From assembly GCA_036785325.1 (NCBI GenBank), contig JAXIVH010000008.1, forward strand, positions 5,080,124 to 5,144,123: a stretch of 64,000 nucleotides of DNA, in the 5' to 3' direction. Within the stretch, counting starts at the first letter, position 1. Every line of letters starts with the position of its first letter. Positions 1-59,360 of the stretch are shown in pieces. A program made the position numbers and the translations under genes. Source of the stretch: Urophycis tenuis (taxonomy: Eukaryota; Chordata; Actinopteri; Gadiformes; Phycidae). Below the pieces are notes generated by a model. It did not search any database and was not told where the DNA came from. It saw only the letters and a list, made by a program, of their open reading frames with translations.

Positions 1-59
1 ACATAAGTCTCACTTATAGTACCATGGAATTGCAACAAGACTCCAGAGTTCAAAATTGT

Positions 60-330
60 GTCATAGGACTTTTAAAATCCATGGTTTGAAGGTTTCTAAC
101 ACCTTGAAATGATTAATTGTCAAGGATTTTAAAAATCATAGTGTGCAGGCCTTTTCAAGGATTTAAAAATTCATAGTCTGTGGGCTTTCCAAGGATTTTA
201 AAAATTCAGTCTGCAGGCTTTTCAAAGGATTTTAAAAATTCAGTCTGCTGGCTTTTCGAAGGATTTAAAAATTCTGTCGAGGGCTTTCCAAGGATGTAAA
301 AAATCAATGTTTAAGGGTTTTCCCAAAAAT
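60..330. repeat. AT-rich degenerate tandem repeat, about 35-40 bp unit
   Basis: Six or seven imperfect copies of a unit built on 'aaggatttaaaaattca' followed by 'gtctgcaggctttt' run through this stretch. It lies just beyond the 3' end of sh2d5. No coding potential is seen. Confidence 0.75.
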
Positions 331-362
331 GTTGTCAAAGTTTGAAAAGTTTAACTATCCTG

Positions 363-368
363 TTTATT
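363..368 (-). promoter_or_regulatory. Candidate polyadenylation signal of sh2d5
   Basis: The minus strand reads AATAAA here, about 95 bases beyond the sh2d5 stop codon. It is the first such hexamer downstream of the stop, so a very short 3' UTR is inferred. Longer 3' UTRs running out of the window cannot be excluded. Confidence 0.35.
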
Positions 369-462
369 AAAATAATTTAAAAATCCATGGTTGGCCGATT
401 TAAAAAATAAAAATAAAAACCCTTTGAATGCACAGCTTGCCCCCCCCCCCCCCGGGGGGAGT

Positions 463-2271
463 TCACAGCCAGGGTTTCCTGGGGGGGGCCGGTCTGCTGG
501 CGTTCTTCTTGAAGCTCTTGCGCAGCCTGGAGGCGGCGGCAGGGTGTCCGGCGGCCGGAGCCTCCTCCCACTCGTAGCAGTGGTTGACCCGGGCGCAGCT
601 CAGCAGGGAGGGCAGCTCGCCCCACGTCTGGGTGTAGTGCTCGATCAGAACCCCAAAGGAAACAAACTCACTCTTGCATTTCTGGCACCAACAAGGCAAA
701 GACAACACAGTGTGAGGAGAAGTTCAGATACACAATGGTGTAATTGTGGCATTATGAATTCAAATGTATACTAGCAGTGGTTAACCTAGCAATTGAAATA
801 CTTGATACTTGTTCTGGTGACTTTCTTACTGTATTAGTAGCAATGAAATGTTTCACTTTCTTATGACAAATGTACTTTGCAAGTCACTTTGGATAAAAGT
901 GTCTGCTAAATGCCCTAAATGTCCTAAATGTAAATGTGGACAGAAAAGCTTACATTTACATTAAGGGCATTTAGCAGACGCTTTTATTCAAAGCTTACAA
1001 AACACATCAACACAAGCAAGTATTTAGCATTTATTTTGAGGTTTGGGGGGCACATCTTGAACTACATCACGCTATTGGAAAAATCCCATGTGAACACCAA
1101 CTCGGCTTAACTGCTTAGCTTGTGTTGTCAGGGGGGGTGGGGGGGGGGGCGACTGAAAAAGATGCTGGAAAAGGGTGCGCGATAGCGCAGTGTAGCGGCT
1201 ATGGGGCGGGCGGGGTCGACTCCCAGCACAATGAGGCCACCGTATCGAGTTCGATCCACAATGACGGCAGTCGACCCGCAAACCACTTAAGAGCGCGATG
1301 CTCTTACCCCTCGCCTTACTCGCCTCCTTAATGACATGTACTCACTGAATTCACGGCGGATGAAAGCATCTGTTGAACTGCTGAATAATGAATAGTAAGC
1401 CCTGGCCGAGCGGGGGTTACCTCCAGGTGGAACATTCCCTTGCGGGTGTTCTCTATGAGGTAGGTGACCAGGCCGGAGGGCAGGCGGATGAGGAGGGAGC
1501 CGCAGTTGGGCTTCTTGGGGTGGGGGCAGAGGAGGTAGGAGCCCAACACGTCCTCCTCCAGCAGGGCTGAGCTCGAGTCACTGGAAGACGCGACCGCAGC
1601 GTCAGCAGGCCATCGACGACGACAAACACACGCCCATTCCAAGATGAATAGAAAATGATGGCCACTCAAAAACAGTGCTTTTGGGTGCGCATTTTAAATG
1701 TGCGTTTTATAAATACGCTTTGGGATTAATACAGTCTCTCTCTTGTATCTGTGTATCCTTTATATTGATTGACGTTAATACACACTAACACACATTGTTG
1801 CTGCATTGTTGTTAGAAGAACTGTTTGAAAAAAAAAAGTGGAACCAAACACTCAACTGAAGGGACAGCAGCAAAAACTGATTGGCTCAAATGTGCGTCAC
1901 ATGACCTTATTTGATATAGTGTCGATGGGAAGTAACATCCCTGTGCAGCAATTCAGAGTCAATAAAAGTAATAAAAGTAAAAGTTACTTTACAGTTAGCA
2001 ACTACATTTTCAATATTTCCAAAGGATGAGCTTCAGAATTCATAGCAGGTGTTTCACTTGAGAGTATGAGAGTATTAGACAATTTCCCTCAGGGATCAAT
2101 AAAGTATGTCTGTCTGTCTGTCTGTCTGTATGAGCTGGCAGCAGGCAGAAGGAGAAGGCCCAACTCACGGTGCAATTCCAGCCCAGCACCAGACTGCTTG
2201 GGCCAAGGCTTCTTCCGTTTCGGCCAAGCTGGTGGTGTGGTCCGTCTTCGCTGGAGATCTGTCCTTCTCGC
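463..2271 (-). CDS. sh2d5: sh2d5 degenerate SH2-domain exons
   Basis: Exons 2271-2169, 1580-1421 and 681-463. The domain starts near VWCWAGIAPDSSSALL and continues through EEDVLGSYLLCPHPKK, SLLIRLPSG and FHLEKCKSEFVSFGVLIEHY. At the position of the FLVR motif, where the beta-B arginine contacts phosphotyrosine, this protein reads SYLLCP, so the arginine is absent. Mammalian SH2D5 also lacks a normal site, so this is a family trait and not decay. The tail ends PAPPRKPWL with a basic RLRKSFKK stretch before it. Confidence 0.88.
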
Positions 2272-4892
2272 CTGGTGTTTACACAGACCAGGAGAAATGC
2301 ATTCAAATCAATCCAACTCCAAAAGGTGTTCTAGAATGGGATCTAATAATCTCATTATCCTTAAAAAAGGTGCTGTAGGTAAGATTTAAGAGGAAACCAC
2401 CAGAACCATGACTAAGCCAAGAGTGAATATTCAACAACATTAGGTGACCCATAAGATGTGTTCTTCATGCCAGTGATAGCAGGGAAAAAACAGGTTGTGA
2501 GTGAAGACCTTTTTTAATCCAAGCGAGTTGCGATCCCCACTGACCAACCCTTCCCAAGCTGAAGAAGACTACCTTGGCGAACTGCTTTGACTCACTCTTT
2601 CCTTAGCCCTGAAGAAGCCCACCTTGAGGTAAATGCGTTGACTGAATATTTCCCCAGCCACTGAAGAAGAAGTCGTTTTTGAGGAACCCACTGCTGACTC
2701 ACCCCCTGAGGTTCCTCAATCCTACACCTTAAAGACTCCATGGACCAACCCTTCCCCGACACTGCAGAATCCTACCTCGAGGAACCCACCACTGACTTAA
2801 CCCCCAGATCTTCTCAAGCCTCCCTTAAGGAACTCTTCTGACCAACCCTTTCCCCGACACTGAAGAATCCTACCTCGAGGAACCCACCACTGACTTAACC
2901 CCCAGATCTTCTCAAGCCTCCCTTAAGGAACTCTTCTGACCAACCCTTCCCCGACACTGAAGAATCCTACCTCGAGGAACCCACCGCCGTGAAGGTCCCA
3001 TCGGGACGGACAAAGCACTCCCGAGTGACATCCCAGCACCAAAGACTGACTGGCCGGTGTCTCTACCTTACCTCATCAAGGCTTTGACCCTGGAAAGCAC
3101 TCTGTGCATGGTGGGCCCACCTTGCAGTGACGCGAGGCGCTCGTGCGTGTGGCGCTGTTTGACCGGCGTGAAGGTGAAGGAGCGGTAGGCGCCCGAGCGC
3201 AGGCCCTTGCTGCGGATGGCCTTCTTGCGCACCAGCGACGGCGTGGCGGTGAAGGCCTCGTCTGGGTCGCCAGACTTTCCGTGGGTCTTTGACCGCGACT
3301 GCAGAAGGTCAGACGTGGAATCACTTCACTGTGTCACTCCACTACGAGCGCGACACACGGGTTCTTCACTCAGACATCACTCTGGTATCCAATCATTTCA
3401 ACTTCTGTCTGTATGAGGAAACGACCCCCCCCTCCCCCCATCCATGCACAGCTCAACACACCCATACGCTGTCGGCCACTGTATGGAACTGTGAGGCCTG
3501 TTGTGAAATAAATGTGCACGGTGCAGGTTTAAGTTCCAGATTAAACCAAGACTTGCATCATCAAAGTTATTCATAGAGGACGCCAACCGTTTCCATCCCC
3601 TGGTGTTCTGGGACTAAATAAAGAGCCGGGACACGGAGCTCATTACACAAGGGGGGAGGATTTACGCCCTGACCTTGGCCCCTGGGAACAGTCCGCGGAA
3701 GGGGGCCCGTCTGAAGGAGACCAGGGCGCTGACGCTGAGCGGGAAGCCGTGGTTGAGCAGGGAGGGGTTACGACGGGGCAGGGATCCCACCGAGTCCTCA
3801 GAGGCCTCTTCTGGATGCTTCTCCAGGTACAAGAGCTGGAAGCAGCGGCAGAGCAGCAGGTTCAGGAACTGGGCCTGGGGGAGGGGGGGGGGGGGGAGAA
3901 TGACAGCCCCAGAGGGGAGAGAGTCAACGCTGTTGGTCAGAGCAACAACGAAGCACACAATTTGTCCTGTTTGACTGTTGATGAGAAGATAAGAACTGGA
4001 CAAGAAACGTTGGTGGGATGGCTGACGTTACATTTGTTTTGTAAAGGGTTAGAGAAGGCAACACATTTACAGAAGTCTAGCACAATGGTGAGTATTAATC
4101 AACCATTAATAAAAATAACGCTGTACTTTCAGTTCCTTATGATTAAAAGCAACAGCCATGCGTAAAATACAATTTGATGAATAGCCTATATGCTGGAATA
4201 TACATAGAGAGAGTGAGAGAGTGAGAGTGAGAGACTCAGAAATGAACGATAATGATGGCTGTCTTACTGCTCTGGCATGCCTGGCCTTGAAGAGGTGGCA
4301 GTAAAGCTGAGCACTGGCGCTTCCAGGGTTGTGGGAGACGAAGGCGAACTGTGAGTCAGTGGGACGGGCGGTGGAGAGCGAAACTCTCCGCAGTGCATGG
4401 GCCATCAAGAGGTTCTACAGACAAGGATGACAACGTCCCGACTCATCCACAATGCGCGTCAGAAGGAGACCAACCAAAGCGGTAGACGTCTTCACGATTC
4501 GTCTTACCGTCTCGTCCTCGTCGTACATCTTGACACCTTTGATTGAAAACTTGAGGGAGACGGCCCTCCGGATTTTGCATGTCTGGTTGTGGGCCAGGGG
4601 AAGCATTAGTCATCATGTCTCCTGATAAGTTATGAACGCTTAAAAAAAAAAGGTGTTTACGCTCCTGACTTACTCGGAGGGCTTTCAACTGTCGGTGTAA
4701 GTGTTCAATCTGCTCATCCAGACAGCAGTCCTCCACAGGAAACGAGCCAACATACTTGAGAAACATAAGAGCGGACGCTGAGTCCCATGTGAGCGCGGAG
4801 GTCAGAATACTGCGGGAGTTGAAGGGAATGTAAAACTGTACCTCAGCAGAACGCGTCACTGTGCCGTCTCCCCTCAGCGGTGCCTCACCCAT
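463..4892 (-). CDS. sh2d5: SH2 domain-containing protein 5 (complete, nine coding exons, 404 aa)
   Basis: Coding exons in transcript order: 4892-4842, 4754-4674, 4582-4508, 4414-4268, 3874-3674, 3298-3121, 2271-2169, 1580-1421 and 681-463. All junctions are GT-AG and keep phase, giving 404 residues against about 423 in human. The start ATG at 4892 has A at -3 and G at +4 and lies just after an acceptor at 4908. An upstream in-frame ATG at 4958 would fall in the preceding intron. Order of domains: PTB domain (about residues 17-160, beginning YVGSFPV), a basic linker with SLVRKKAIRSK, then a degenerate SH2 domain (about 290-385). In mammals SH2D5 is a brain-enriched postsynaptic adaptor that binds the Rac-GAP BCR; the same role is inferred here. 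The neighbour order sh2d5-hp1bp3-eif4g3-ece1 matches human 1p36 and supports the call. Confidence 0.93.
776..1000. repeat. SINE-tail element with inverted partner
   Basis: The stretch 776-940 is a close relative of 32370-32545, both ending in 'ggataaaagtgtctgctaaa' followed by TAAATG repeats. This is a widespread teleost SINE 3' tail. An inverted copy of the tail follows at 951-1000, giving a palindromic arrangement. It lies in the last sh2d5 intron. Confidence 0.7.
1165..1350 (+). repeat. tRNA-derived SINE fragment
   Basis: The stretch has a pol III A-box-like segment (gatagcgcagtgtagcgg) and a B-box-like segment (gagttcgatcc), followed by 'ccttaatgacatgtact', which also occurs near 58600. 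It lies in the last sh2d5 intron. It is not a functional tRNA gene because no cloverleaf can be drawn. Confidence 0.55.
2060..2135 (+). repeat. LINE/SINE 3' tail with (CTGT)n
   Basis: The segment 'caatttccctcagggatcaa' leading into 'taaagta' and then (tctg)n is the typical 3' end of a teleost L2-like LINE or its dependent SINE. It lies in the sh2d5 intron directly below exon 2271-2169. Confidence 0.6.
2530..3000. repeat. 97-98 bp tandem repeat with degenerate 5' copies
   Basis: Near-identical units start at about 2743, 2840 and 2938 (GACCAACCCTTCCCCGACAC...). More diverged copies are visible back to 2530, sharing 'ctgaagaag' and 'gaggaacccac'. The array lies in the sh2d5 intron between exons 3298-3121 and 2271-2169. 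One plus-strand frame of each unit is open for 32 codons and closes with TGA. No splice or start context makes it a gene. Confidence 0.8.
3674..4892 (-). CDS. sh2d5: sh2d5 PTB-domain exons
   Basis: Five exons (4892-4842, 4754-4674, 4582-4508, 4414-4268, 3874-3674), every one starting and ending in phase 0, encode the phosphotyrosine-binding-like domain. Landmarks are YVGSFPVEDCCLDEQIEHL, then KFSIKGVKMYDEDE, then LLMAHALRRVSLSTARPTDS, QFAFVSHNP and the C-terminal helix FLNLLLCRCFQLLYLEKHPE. In this family the PTB domain is the better-preserved binding module. The intron 4755-4841 is only 87 bases long, a multiple of three with no stop in frame, so its retention would insert 29 residues without a frameshift. 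Confidence 0.9.
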
Positions 4893-5473
4893 TCTGTTCT
4901 TAACAACCTGCTTGGGAAAGCAGGTTAATCTATCCTTAAAAACAGACACCACAGACATAACGTCAATACGACAGCAATAGGCACAGGCCTACCTATTGGG
5001 ACAAAAAAAAAAAAAAAAAGAAGAAGAGTAAAACAGTTCAGCGGTTCCAACAGATGTGTACATATCCACAAGGTTCGTTTTGGATTAGATCGTTGCACTG
5101 ATTTCGGACTTATTATAAACTGTTGGAATATTACGCAACAAATATGACAATTGTAAGTCCTACACCAAAGGACGGCTCGAAAGTAGCTTTACTTTCTATT
5201 GGGTAAGAAGAAAAAGCGTGAGGACGCGCGTGTAAACTAAACTCCGGACTTGCCGATTTCATTTCGTTGTTGAAATACTAAACTGTATATGTCCGTCCTG
5301 TCTACACGACACATTGACAAACATTAAACCCAAAGACAACTCACTTTAAAGAGGTAGAAGCTGCACACCACCGTGGCTAATTTCCGACCCCAGCCCTGAA
5401 AGAAGGCACCGACTCCACGACTATTTCTCAACTTGTCTCCCGCTGGAAGCCACGCCCACAGGCGAGCGCTTAC

Positions 5474-5530
5474 CTGTCGCGTCTCAGGTGCGTGGAGGGG
5501 GCGTGGCTTTACTTTGACAGGAGAACCAGG
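5474..5530 (-). promoter_or_regulatory. Candidate sh2d5 5' UTR exon and core promoter
   Basis: The minus strand has a textbook donor (GACAG|GTAAGCGC) with exon end at 5474. Just upstream is a GC/CACCC-type box (plus strand 'ggagggggcgtggc'). The next acceptor in line is at 4908, 15 bases before the sh2d5 ATG. A noncoding first exon starting near 5520 is inferred; no TATA box is evident. Confidence 0.45.
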
Positions 5531-5559
5531 TCAGCTCATCAAGCATCTGTTTCACTCGT

Positions 5560-6020
5560 TTCTTTAGACGTATGGGCGGTGCGCGCGTCGTAGCGACCCA
5601 GGTTCAATTCCCAACCTGTAGTCCTATGCTACATGTCATTAGCCCTTTCCTTCCGACACCTTCCAATCCCCCATAAGCTTCTTGTCTGCACAAGCATAAG
5701 AACGCCGTTAAAGGAAAACATGTGTGGTGGGTGGATTTGGTGGCTTGGAACATTCCTGGCCATTGCACAATATAACCCGTCACTTTGGCTTATCCTTGGC
5801 TCAAATGAAAGCCTTCATTTTAGTATTCATTATTTAGCAAAACGTCTTTATCCAAAGCCACTTGCATTTTCATCGACAAATCAGTACAGAGCAGGTATAG
5901 ATCTGGACCGAGGATGCCTGCATGTAGACTATGCAGACACTGGTGTTCGAACCCGGAGCCTTTCGGGTTGGAACGGGACGACCCAGCTCATCCATCGGCA
6001 TGCCGTGTCCTCTTCGCTAG
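5560..6020. repeat. Two tRNA-derived SINE-like fragments
   Basis: At 5575-5640 there is a B-box-like 'caggttcaattcccaacctg'. At 5830-6010 there is the 'atttagcaaaacgtctttat' SINE tail core next to a B-box-like 'ggtgttcgaacccgg'. This spacer between sh2d5 and the 3' end of hp1bp3 contains no gene that I can support. The open frame crossing it on the plus strand is repeat sequence. Confidence 0.5.
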
Positions 6021-6087
6021 TCTACTGTAAGTCACACTACCAATAAACCCCGCCCCCCCCCAAGAAGTCGATTACAAATAGTCATTT

Positions 6088-6093
6088 TTTATT
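6088..6093 (-). promoter_or_regulatory. Candidate polyadenylation signal of hp1bp3
   Basis: The minus strand reads AATAAA about 910 bases past the hp1bp3 stop. The interval 6100-6999 carries no exon and would be the 3' UTR; it includes a short poly-G run at 6643-6652. Confidence 0.3.
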
Positions 6094-6999
6094 AACGACT
6101 TGGGGAAAAAAAAGCTTAACAATAAGTATATGCATGCAGGGTATGTATGGGCTATTATTATCCTGTTATTCACAACATAGTTCATACAGCTCGTAGCAAC
6201 GGAGCTAGAGCGTTCTGAAGCACCCAAAGCAGTTGACGTGATTCTTAGTTGTTTTTTTTACACAATTCAATGTTTTCTATTCTTAAAATTAATACTAAGC
6301 AGCGCGTGCGTGCGCCACCCTGAACTGCAAACGTTGTAATTCGAAACTTCTCTGTGAAATTACTCTCTAATATATATTATACTTTCTGAAACTAAAAGAA
6401 CCCAAAACACCGCACCGCCCGCAGGACAGAGGGAACGGAAGGAAAAACCAACTGAATCAACGTGAATTTCAAAGGTGAGCTTAAAATCATTATTTGAACT
6501 CAAAATGTGAAAATTTTTAATCCCCGCGACCTGCTGCCTGGAGGGGGGGAGGGGGATGATACCGCTGGGTAGTGGACAGACGAACTGAGCCAACGGGTCA
6601 GTACCTCGAGAAGAAGATCCTGGAGAAATATGTGGTGTGTGTGGGGGGGGGGGACCTGCAACTTCTCAACAAACAAACAAACAAACCTTTCCTTCCCCTG
6701 GTGAATGAACCGCAACATGAGCACACACAGTTCTCTACACACGCCGTTGAAAAATGAAAAAGGGTCAGTTAAAATTCAGTTACTCTCAATGTACAGAACC
6801 ACTTTGAACAAAATATGAAAATCACCAATCCTACCCCCAGCCCGCCCCGAGACACACAGAAAACCTAAAGACAAGACACGCCCTGCCCCCCGAAAAAGGG
6901 AGGAAAAAAAAAAAAAGACAAAAAGAATGATGAGATCACCGAAGAGGAGGAGGAGCCTGTGGCCGCCGGCCCCGCCCCCCTCCACACCAGACGCCATGT

Positions 7000-13776
<6,777 letters not shown>

Positions 13777-14311
13777 CTCACTTTTATGATCTGGATGAGG
13801 GCATAGTACACAGCCAGGTACATTTTAGAGGGGTTTTTTGAGGACAGGGGGACGGTGGCGGCGGGGGGATTTTGTGGAAAGTGTTTATATGTATACGGGA
13901 AGACAGAGCGACAGAACCGACACGAACACATGACCTGGTTGTGTTTTACAGCAAGACAAACATATCGTCATTCATTAGGGCGATCGCATCATCGCAGACA
14001 TCGGTGGATTGCGAAAGCTTCCAGGAGATGGGAGTGTGCATGCATCTAAGGCTATGCATGCCATACTAAAGGTTTATACGAGGAATAGTTGCCGTAAAAA
14101 GTCACAGAAACTCAAAAATCAGGCCCCCAAAAACGAATAACCATAATCTTGCACAAAAAAAATAAATCGCCATTTTGTTCATTACTTCATACATACAGTA
14201 ATGGCGTCGAGAGGAGCGAATAAAACCCACTAAGTGTCCTCTAAAATCAAACTTGAACCCCGATTTTGGGCGATTTATCCGCGCAAAAAAATGTTTATGC
14301 CAAAAACTTAC

Positions 14312-14420
14312 CTTGAGTTTTGCAGAGAAAACTAATATTTCAGTGTAATTCTGCAGTCCTTTATTTGGAAATCACAATTGAAGCGCTCTTCCCCCTGGCA
14401 GAACGGACACGTAGCGGCGT
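14312..14420 (-). promoter_or_regulatory. hp1bp3: Candidate noncoding first exon of hp1bp3
   Basis: A perfect donor (CTCAAG|GTAAGTTTT) ends an exon at 14312. The next acceptor is CTCATCCAG at 13791, 14 bases before the hp1bp3 ATG at 13776. CCAAT boxes lie just upstream at 14420-14540, which fits a TSS near 14380-14420. The exact TSS is not defined by the sequence. Confidence 0.5.
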
Positions 14421-14540
14421 CCAATCAGGAAGCCGCTGTCCCACTTCATTCTGACACCTGATTGGTCGGGCTTTATTGTCTGACACCTGATTGATCCGTC
14501 TTTATTGTCTGACACCTGATTGGTCGGACTTTATTGTCAT
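14420..14540 (-). promoter_or_regulatory. CCAAT-box tandem repeat, probable hp1bp3 promoter
   Basis: A CCAAT box at about 14421 is followed by three 29-bp tandem copies of TCTGACACCTGATTGGTCGG plus 'gctttattg' (14450-14536). Each holds an ATTGG/CCAAT element, except that the middle copy reads ATTGATCC. Regularly spaced CCAAT boxes are typical NF-Y promoter architecture. They stand directly upstream of the inferred first exon. Confidence 0.5.
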
Positions 14541-16667
14541 TGCAAGCATGGAACCCAAATGGAAGTAAATCGCCTCTGAAATGTCCCCGGGATTGTTTGG
14601 AGAGGGATTTTACTTTGCCTTTTTTCTCCTCCTCCCCCCCGCCCCTACATGTGTATTTGTTTACCATCACCACTGTTGTGTGTACTGTGTGTATGCTCTG
14701 ATAACTAGTCTTTTTCTAATTCGCATGCATGTCTTGTTTGTATTTGTTAATTTCAATACAAAATGAAAAAATAAACAAAGCGAATACAAGACGTCCAACT
14801 ATAAAGTGTGCAATTACCGGATCTTACCGCTAGGTGGCCATAGAGAAATGACAGTCACCCAACAGCCAACTCAACCAGCGTTCTACTCTCCACCCAACTA
14901 ACCTCAACCAGGCAGAGTTCTGACAGTCGCTTTCTTTTTTTATATAATCTACGCCATTGTTATCAAGGATCCTGTTGGCTTCCGACAGACGGGAAGGTTG
15001 AAGGTTTGCACAAAGCTTAACATTGAATATGAACATAAATGGCAATCATTACATTAATAAATTCAAAGTTAATGCATACGCCAAAATAAAATGCTTTTCA
15101 GAAATGGCCACGTTGGCTCATTGGTTCTTCCTGGCCATTCTCGCATGGCCGTTCTTCTGCAATTAATGAGCCGGTCACCGCTAGATTCGGGGAAGGAAAA
15201 CATTTTTAGATTCACACATCTTTTGCTTGATGGAAATTATCGACCCAACTACTGCAGCATGCCTGCTGCCAACAAGGCCTTACTTGACCCAGTCCACATC
15301 AGATCCCTGAACACACGCTTCCTGTGGGCTCTGAACCAGGGGCCACATGGCCCGCCGTTTGGCTCCAGCATTCAAGAGAGAACAACCCCTCTACACACAC
15401 ACACACAAAGTCGAATCCCCCAGGAAACAACCATCACAGAAACCAGCAGCCTTTTGATTTGTTTTTTTTAAATACCTTTTTTTCTCTTTAATGTATTTAC
15501 AAGCGTTTTAATCTGTAGGTCTGAAGTTTAACAAGCACTTCATGTTCCGCAACCCCAGCTTTTGCTTCTGATGTGTGTTTTTTTTTGTAGTCCTCGTCGT
15601 AGTTCTCGCTTAAACCTGCGTTCTGCTCATCATGGTGGCGGTCAGCCGGGCGGTTCATTGGTCGGTCAGGTCTCGGGCGTCGCTGCTCCAGAGTTCCTTG
15701 AGGGGACATGTTGGCGTTGGTCTTTGCAAATGCATTCCGTGAGCTCTGATTGGATGGGGGGAGGGGGAGGGGGTTATATACAGTACAGATCACATGGAGC
15801 AAGCCAAACACTTCCTGGTTACCCCCGCGGTAACCACGTCGAAGCTCATAATGCCACACGCACACACCTGTGTGAGAGTGTGTGTGTGTGTGTGTGTGCG
15901 CGCGTCGCGCTGCGCCGCTCAGTGTGTCCACTCCTGTCCCTCCACAACCCCGTCGGTCCACAATGACTTCACTGTTACCCTGTGTGTGTGTATGTGTGTG
16001 TGTGTTTGTGTGTGTATGTGTGTGTTTTTATCTTTCTCAAAAACCAAATATTTCCAAACCCCGTGTCCGAGGTGCATCTGATTCCACACTTATTTCTGTT
16101 ATTATAATCATTAATAATAATATGGTTGTTATTTCTACGGTGGCCGTTGCCTCTTCCGTGAGCATCTGCAAATGTTAAATAAACTTCCATATTCGCAGTC
16201 CTTTTAAAAAAATAATAAATTAAAGAGTCCAGAGCCTATGTGTCTTTTTTTCGTTTAAGTCTCTTCTTTTAAAAAGTAACAAAAGAAAGGAAAAAAGTAA
16301 GTTTAAAATTTAAAACAAAAATATTTTCTATGTATAATACAGGTATTTAGTGCTTCTGCCGTTTCGAATCCAAAATCCAAGATGGCGCCGAGTTGAGGAA
16401 CCGTACCACGCTCGCAGGAAGAGGAGGGGTGGGGGTACGAAGGGGGAGACCACGGAAAAAATAAAAACAAATTTAAAAAAAAAAGGGGGGAGAAAACAAC
16501 TTTGTTTGTTTCAGCCGTAAACAAGCCCCCGCTGCCCCAAGCCCGCGGAGAACGTGGGTCTGTCTCGCGCGGGTTCTGCAGTTCTTTTAGTTTATTTCCT
16601 GGGCTTGGGGGTGGGGGAGGTGGGGGGAGGAGGAGGAGGAGGGGAGGGAGGGAGGGAGCTCTCCTCG
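14540..16667. other. hp1bp3-eif4g3 spacer and eif4g3 3' UTR
   Basis: No exon is recognisable here. The part nearest 16667 is the eif4g3 3' UTR on the minus strand. A variant signal ATTAAA on the minus strand at 15487-15492 would give about 1.2 kb of UTR. GT runs occur at 15877-15900 and 15980-16025, and a G/A-rich tract at 16605-16660 is next to the stop codon. Confidence 0.5.
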
Positions 16668-57777
<41,110 letters not shown>

Positions 57778-58096
57778 CTGAGGGCGAGGGACACAGAGAC
57801 ACAGGGAGAGAGAGAGAGACAGAGAGAGAGGGTTAGATGGAGACGCAGGATAGGTGGGCAAGACGAAGAGATTGGGTACACAGAGAGTGTACAGACACAG
57901 AGAGTGTACAGACACAGAGAGTGTACAGACACACACACAGATTGCCACACAGAGGCACACTGGTCGAATGAAATGGGAATAAAAAAAGCATGTCAACCGC
58001 TTCATTCTAATATGCCTAAATAATTGCTCTAAATCTAAGCTGTTCAGTACAAGCAATGGAAGGGAGCTTTGTATTGGCAGTGGTGTCTCACACGCG

Positions 58097-58133
<37 letters not shown>

Positions 58134-58800
58134 ACGCACACACGGTTTTGTAACAGGATTCCACAGTTCATTAGAGCCGTCTCCTGCAGAGGGAGGTAAA
58201 TTAATCTCTGCAGTCCAGGGATTAACGGCTGCGGTGGCTGGACGCGTGCAGGGGGAGAGGGGGCCCCGCGCCACGCTGGGTGTACTGGCACCTGCTGGGC
58301 CTGGGCACCGGCTCGCATTGGGCACCTGGCTCACACTGGGCCCCTGGCTCTTACTGTAGGCATGCTGGATGCAGAGCCCACACTGAGCCCCAGTCTCTTA
58401 CAGTAGAGCCACTGGAACCACGGCATCACACAGGGCCCCTCTCTTTTGTACAGTAGGCCGACTATACAGCTCTATAGCCAACACTGGCTCCTAATAGTGG
58501 CCAGGATGTTCCCTGATGAACATTCTGCGTTCGGACCCCAGTGTCCACAGTCTAACCTGTAGGCATGGCGGAGCAGTAGGCCCTAACACCTTCCTGCTCC
58601 TTAATGACATGCACCAAGCTGGGACTACAATGCACACTTAAAAACATTGCAGTTCCATTTGATGGTGGGATGTCATCAGACAGGCAGACTGCAGTTATGT
58701 GCCACAGGTGCTGGGGGGGGGGATAAACCAGCCGTGTCGATGTTGGTCTATGGAGCAGCTTTATACTGTTAGCTTCATGCTATGGGCTTGGAGTGGGCTT

Positions 58801-59000
58801 NNNNNNNNNNNNNNNNNNNNNNNNNNNNNNNNNNNNNNNNNNNNNNNNNNNNNNNNNNNNNNNNNNNNNNNNNNNNNNNNNNNNNNNNNNNNNNNNNNNN
58901 NNNNNNNNNNNNNNNNNNNNNNNNNNNNNNNNNNNNNNNNNNNNNNNNNNNNNNNNNNNNNNNNNNNNNNNNNNNNNNNNNNNNNNNNNNNNNNNNNNNN
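58801..59000. other. Assembly gap (200 N)
   Basis: Exactly 200 undetermined bases, probably a scaffold gap of arbitrary length. It lies upstream of the first recognised eif4g3 exon, so a further 5' exon could be hidden in it. Confidence 1.
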
Positions 59001-59209
59001 CAGCGATATGCAGGTCCCTGGACTCTGAATGCTCCTCATCGCGGAGCTATCAATACATTCCAGAAGAGACGTGTGAAGAAGCAGACGAAAAAGAGAAGAA
59101 AGGGGGGGAAAAAATGGAGTTTAGAGGAAGACAGACATAAGAAACGCCTTCTGTTTCCTGGCTGAGCTAAGCAGTGGGTGGTGGTGGGACAGGAAGGCAG
59201 GGAGAGTGA

Positions 59210-59360
59210 GGCTGGGAGAGAGAGGTAGGGAGAGAGAGAGAGAGAGAGAGAGAGAGGTAGGGAGAGAGAGATGTAGGGAGAGGGAGAGTCAGAGAGGGGA
59301 GCAGAGAAAGCGGGAGAGAGAGCGGGATAGAGAGAGAGAGAGCGAGAGAGAGAGGTAGAT
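59210..59360. repeat. (GA)n-rich block
   Basis: GAGA and 'gtagggagag' repeats cover about 150 bases just after the gap. From 59360 to 60950 no exon or element is recognised. Confidence 0.8.

Noticed and set aside
3072..3120. Longer version of sh2d5 exon 3298-3121 ending at GATGAG|GTAAGG (3071)
   Set aside because: Its phase does not fit exon 2271-2169, and the added residues have no family match. The donor at 3120 fits both phase and homology.
5633..6046. A 137-codon plus-strand open frame between sh2d5 and hp1bp3
   Set aside because: Its second half is SINE sequence (B-box and tail core), so it is most likely a chance frame.
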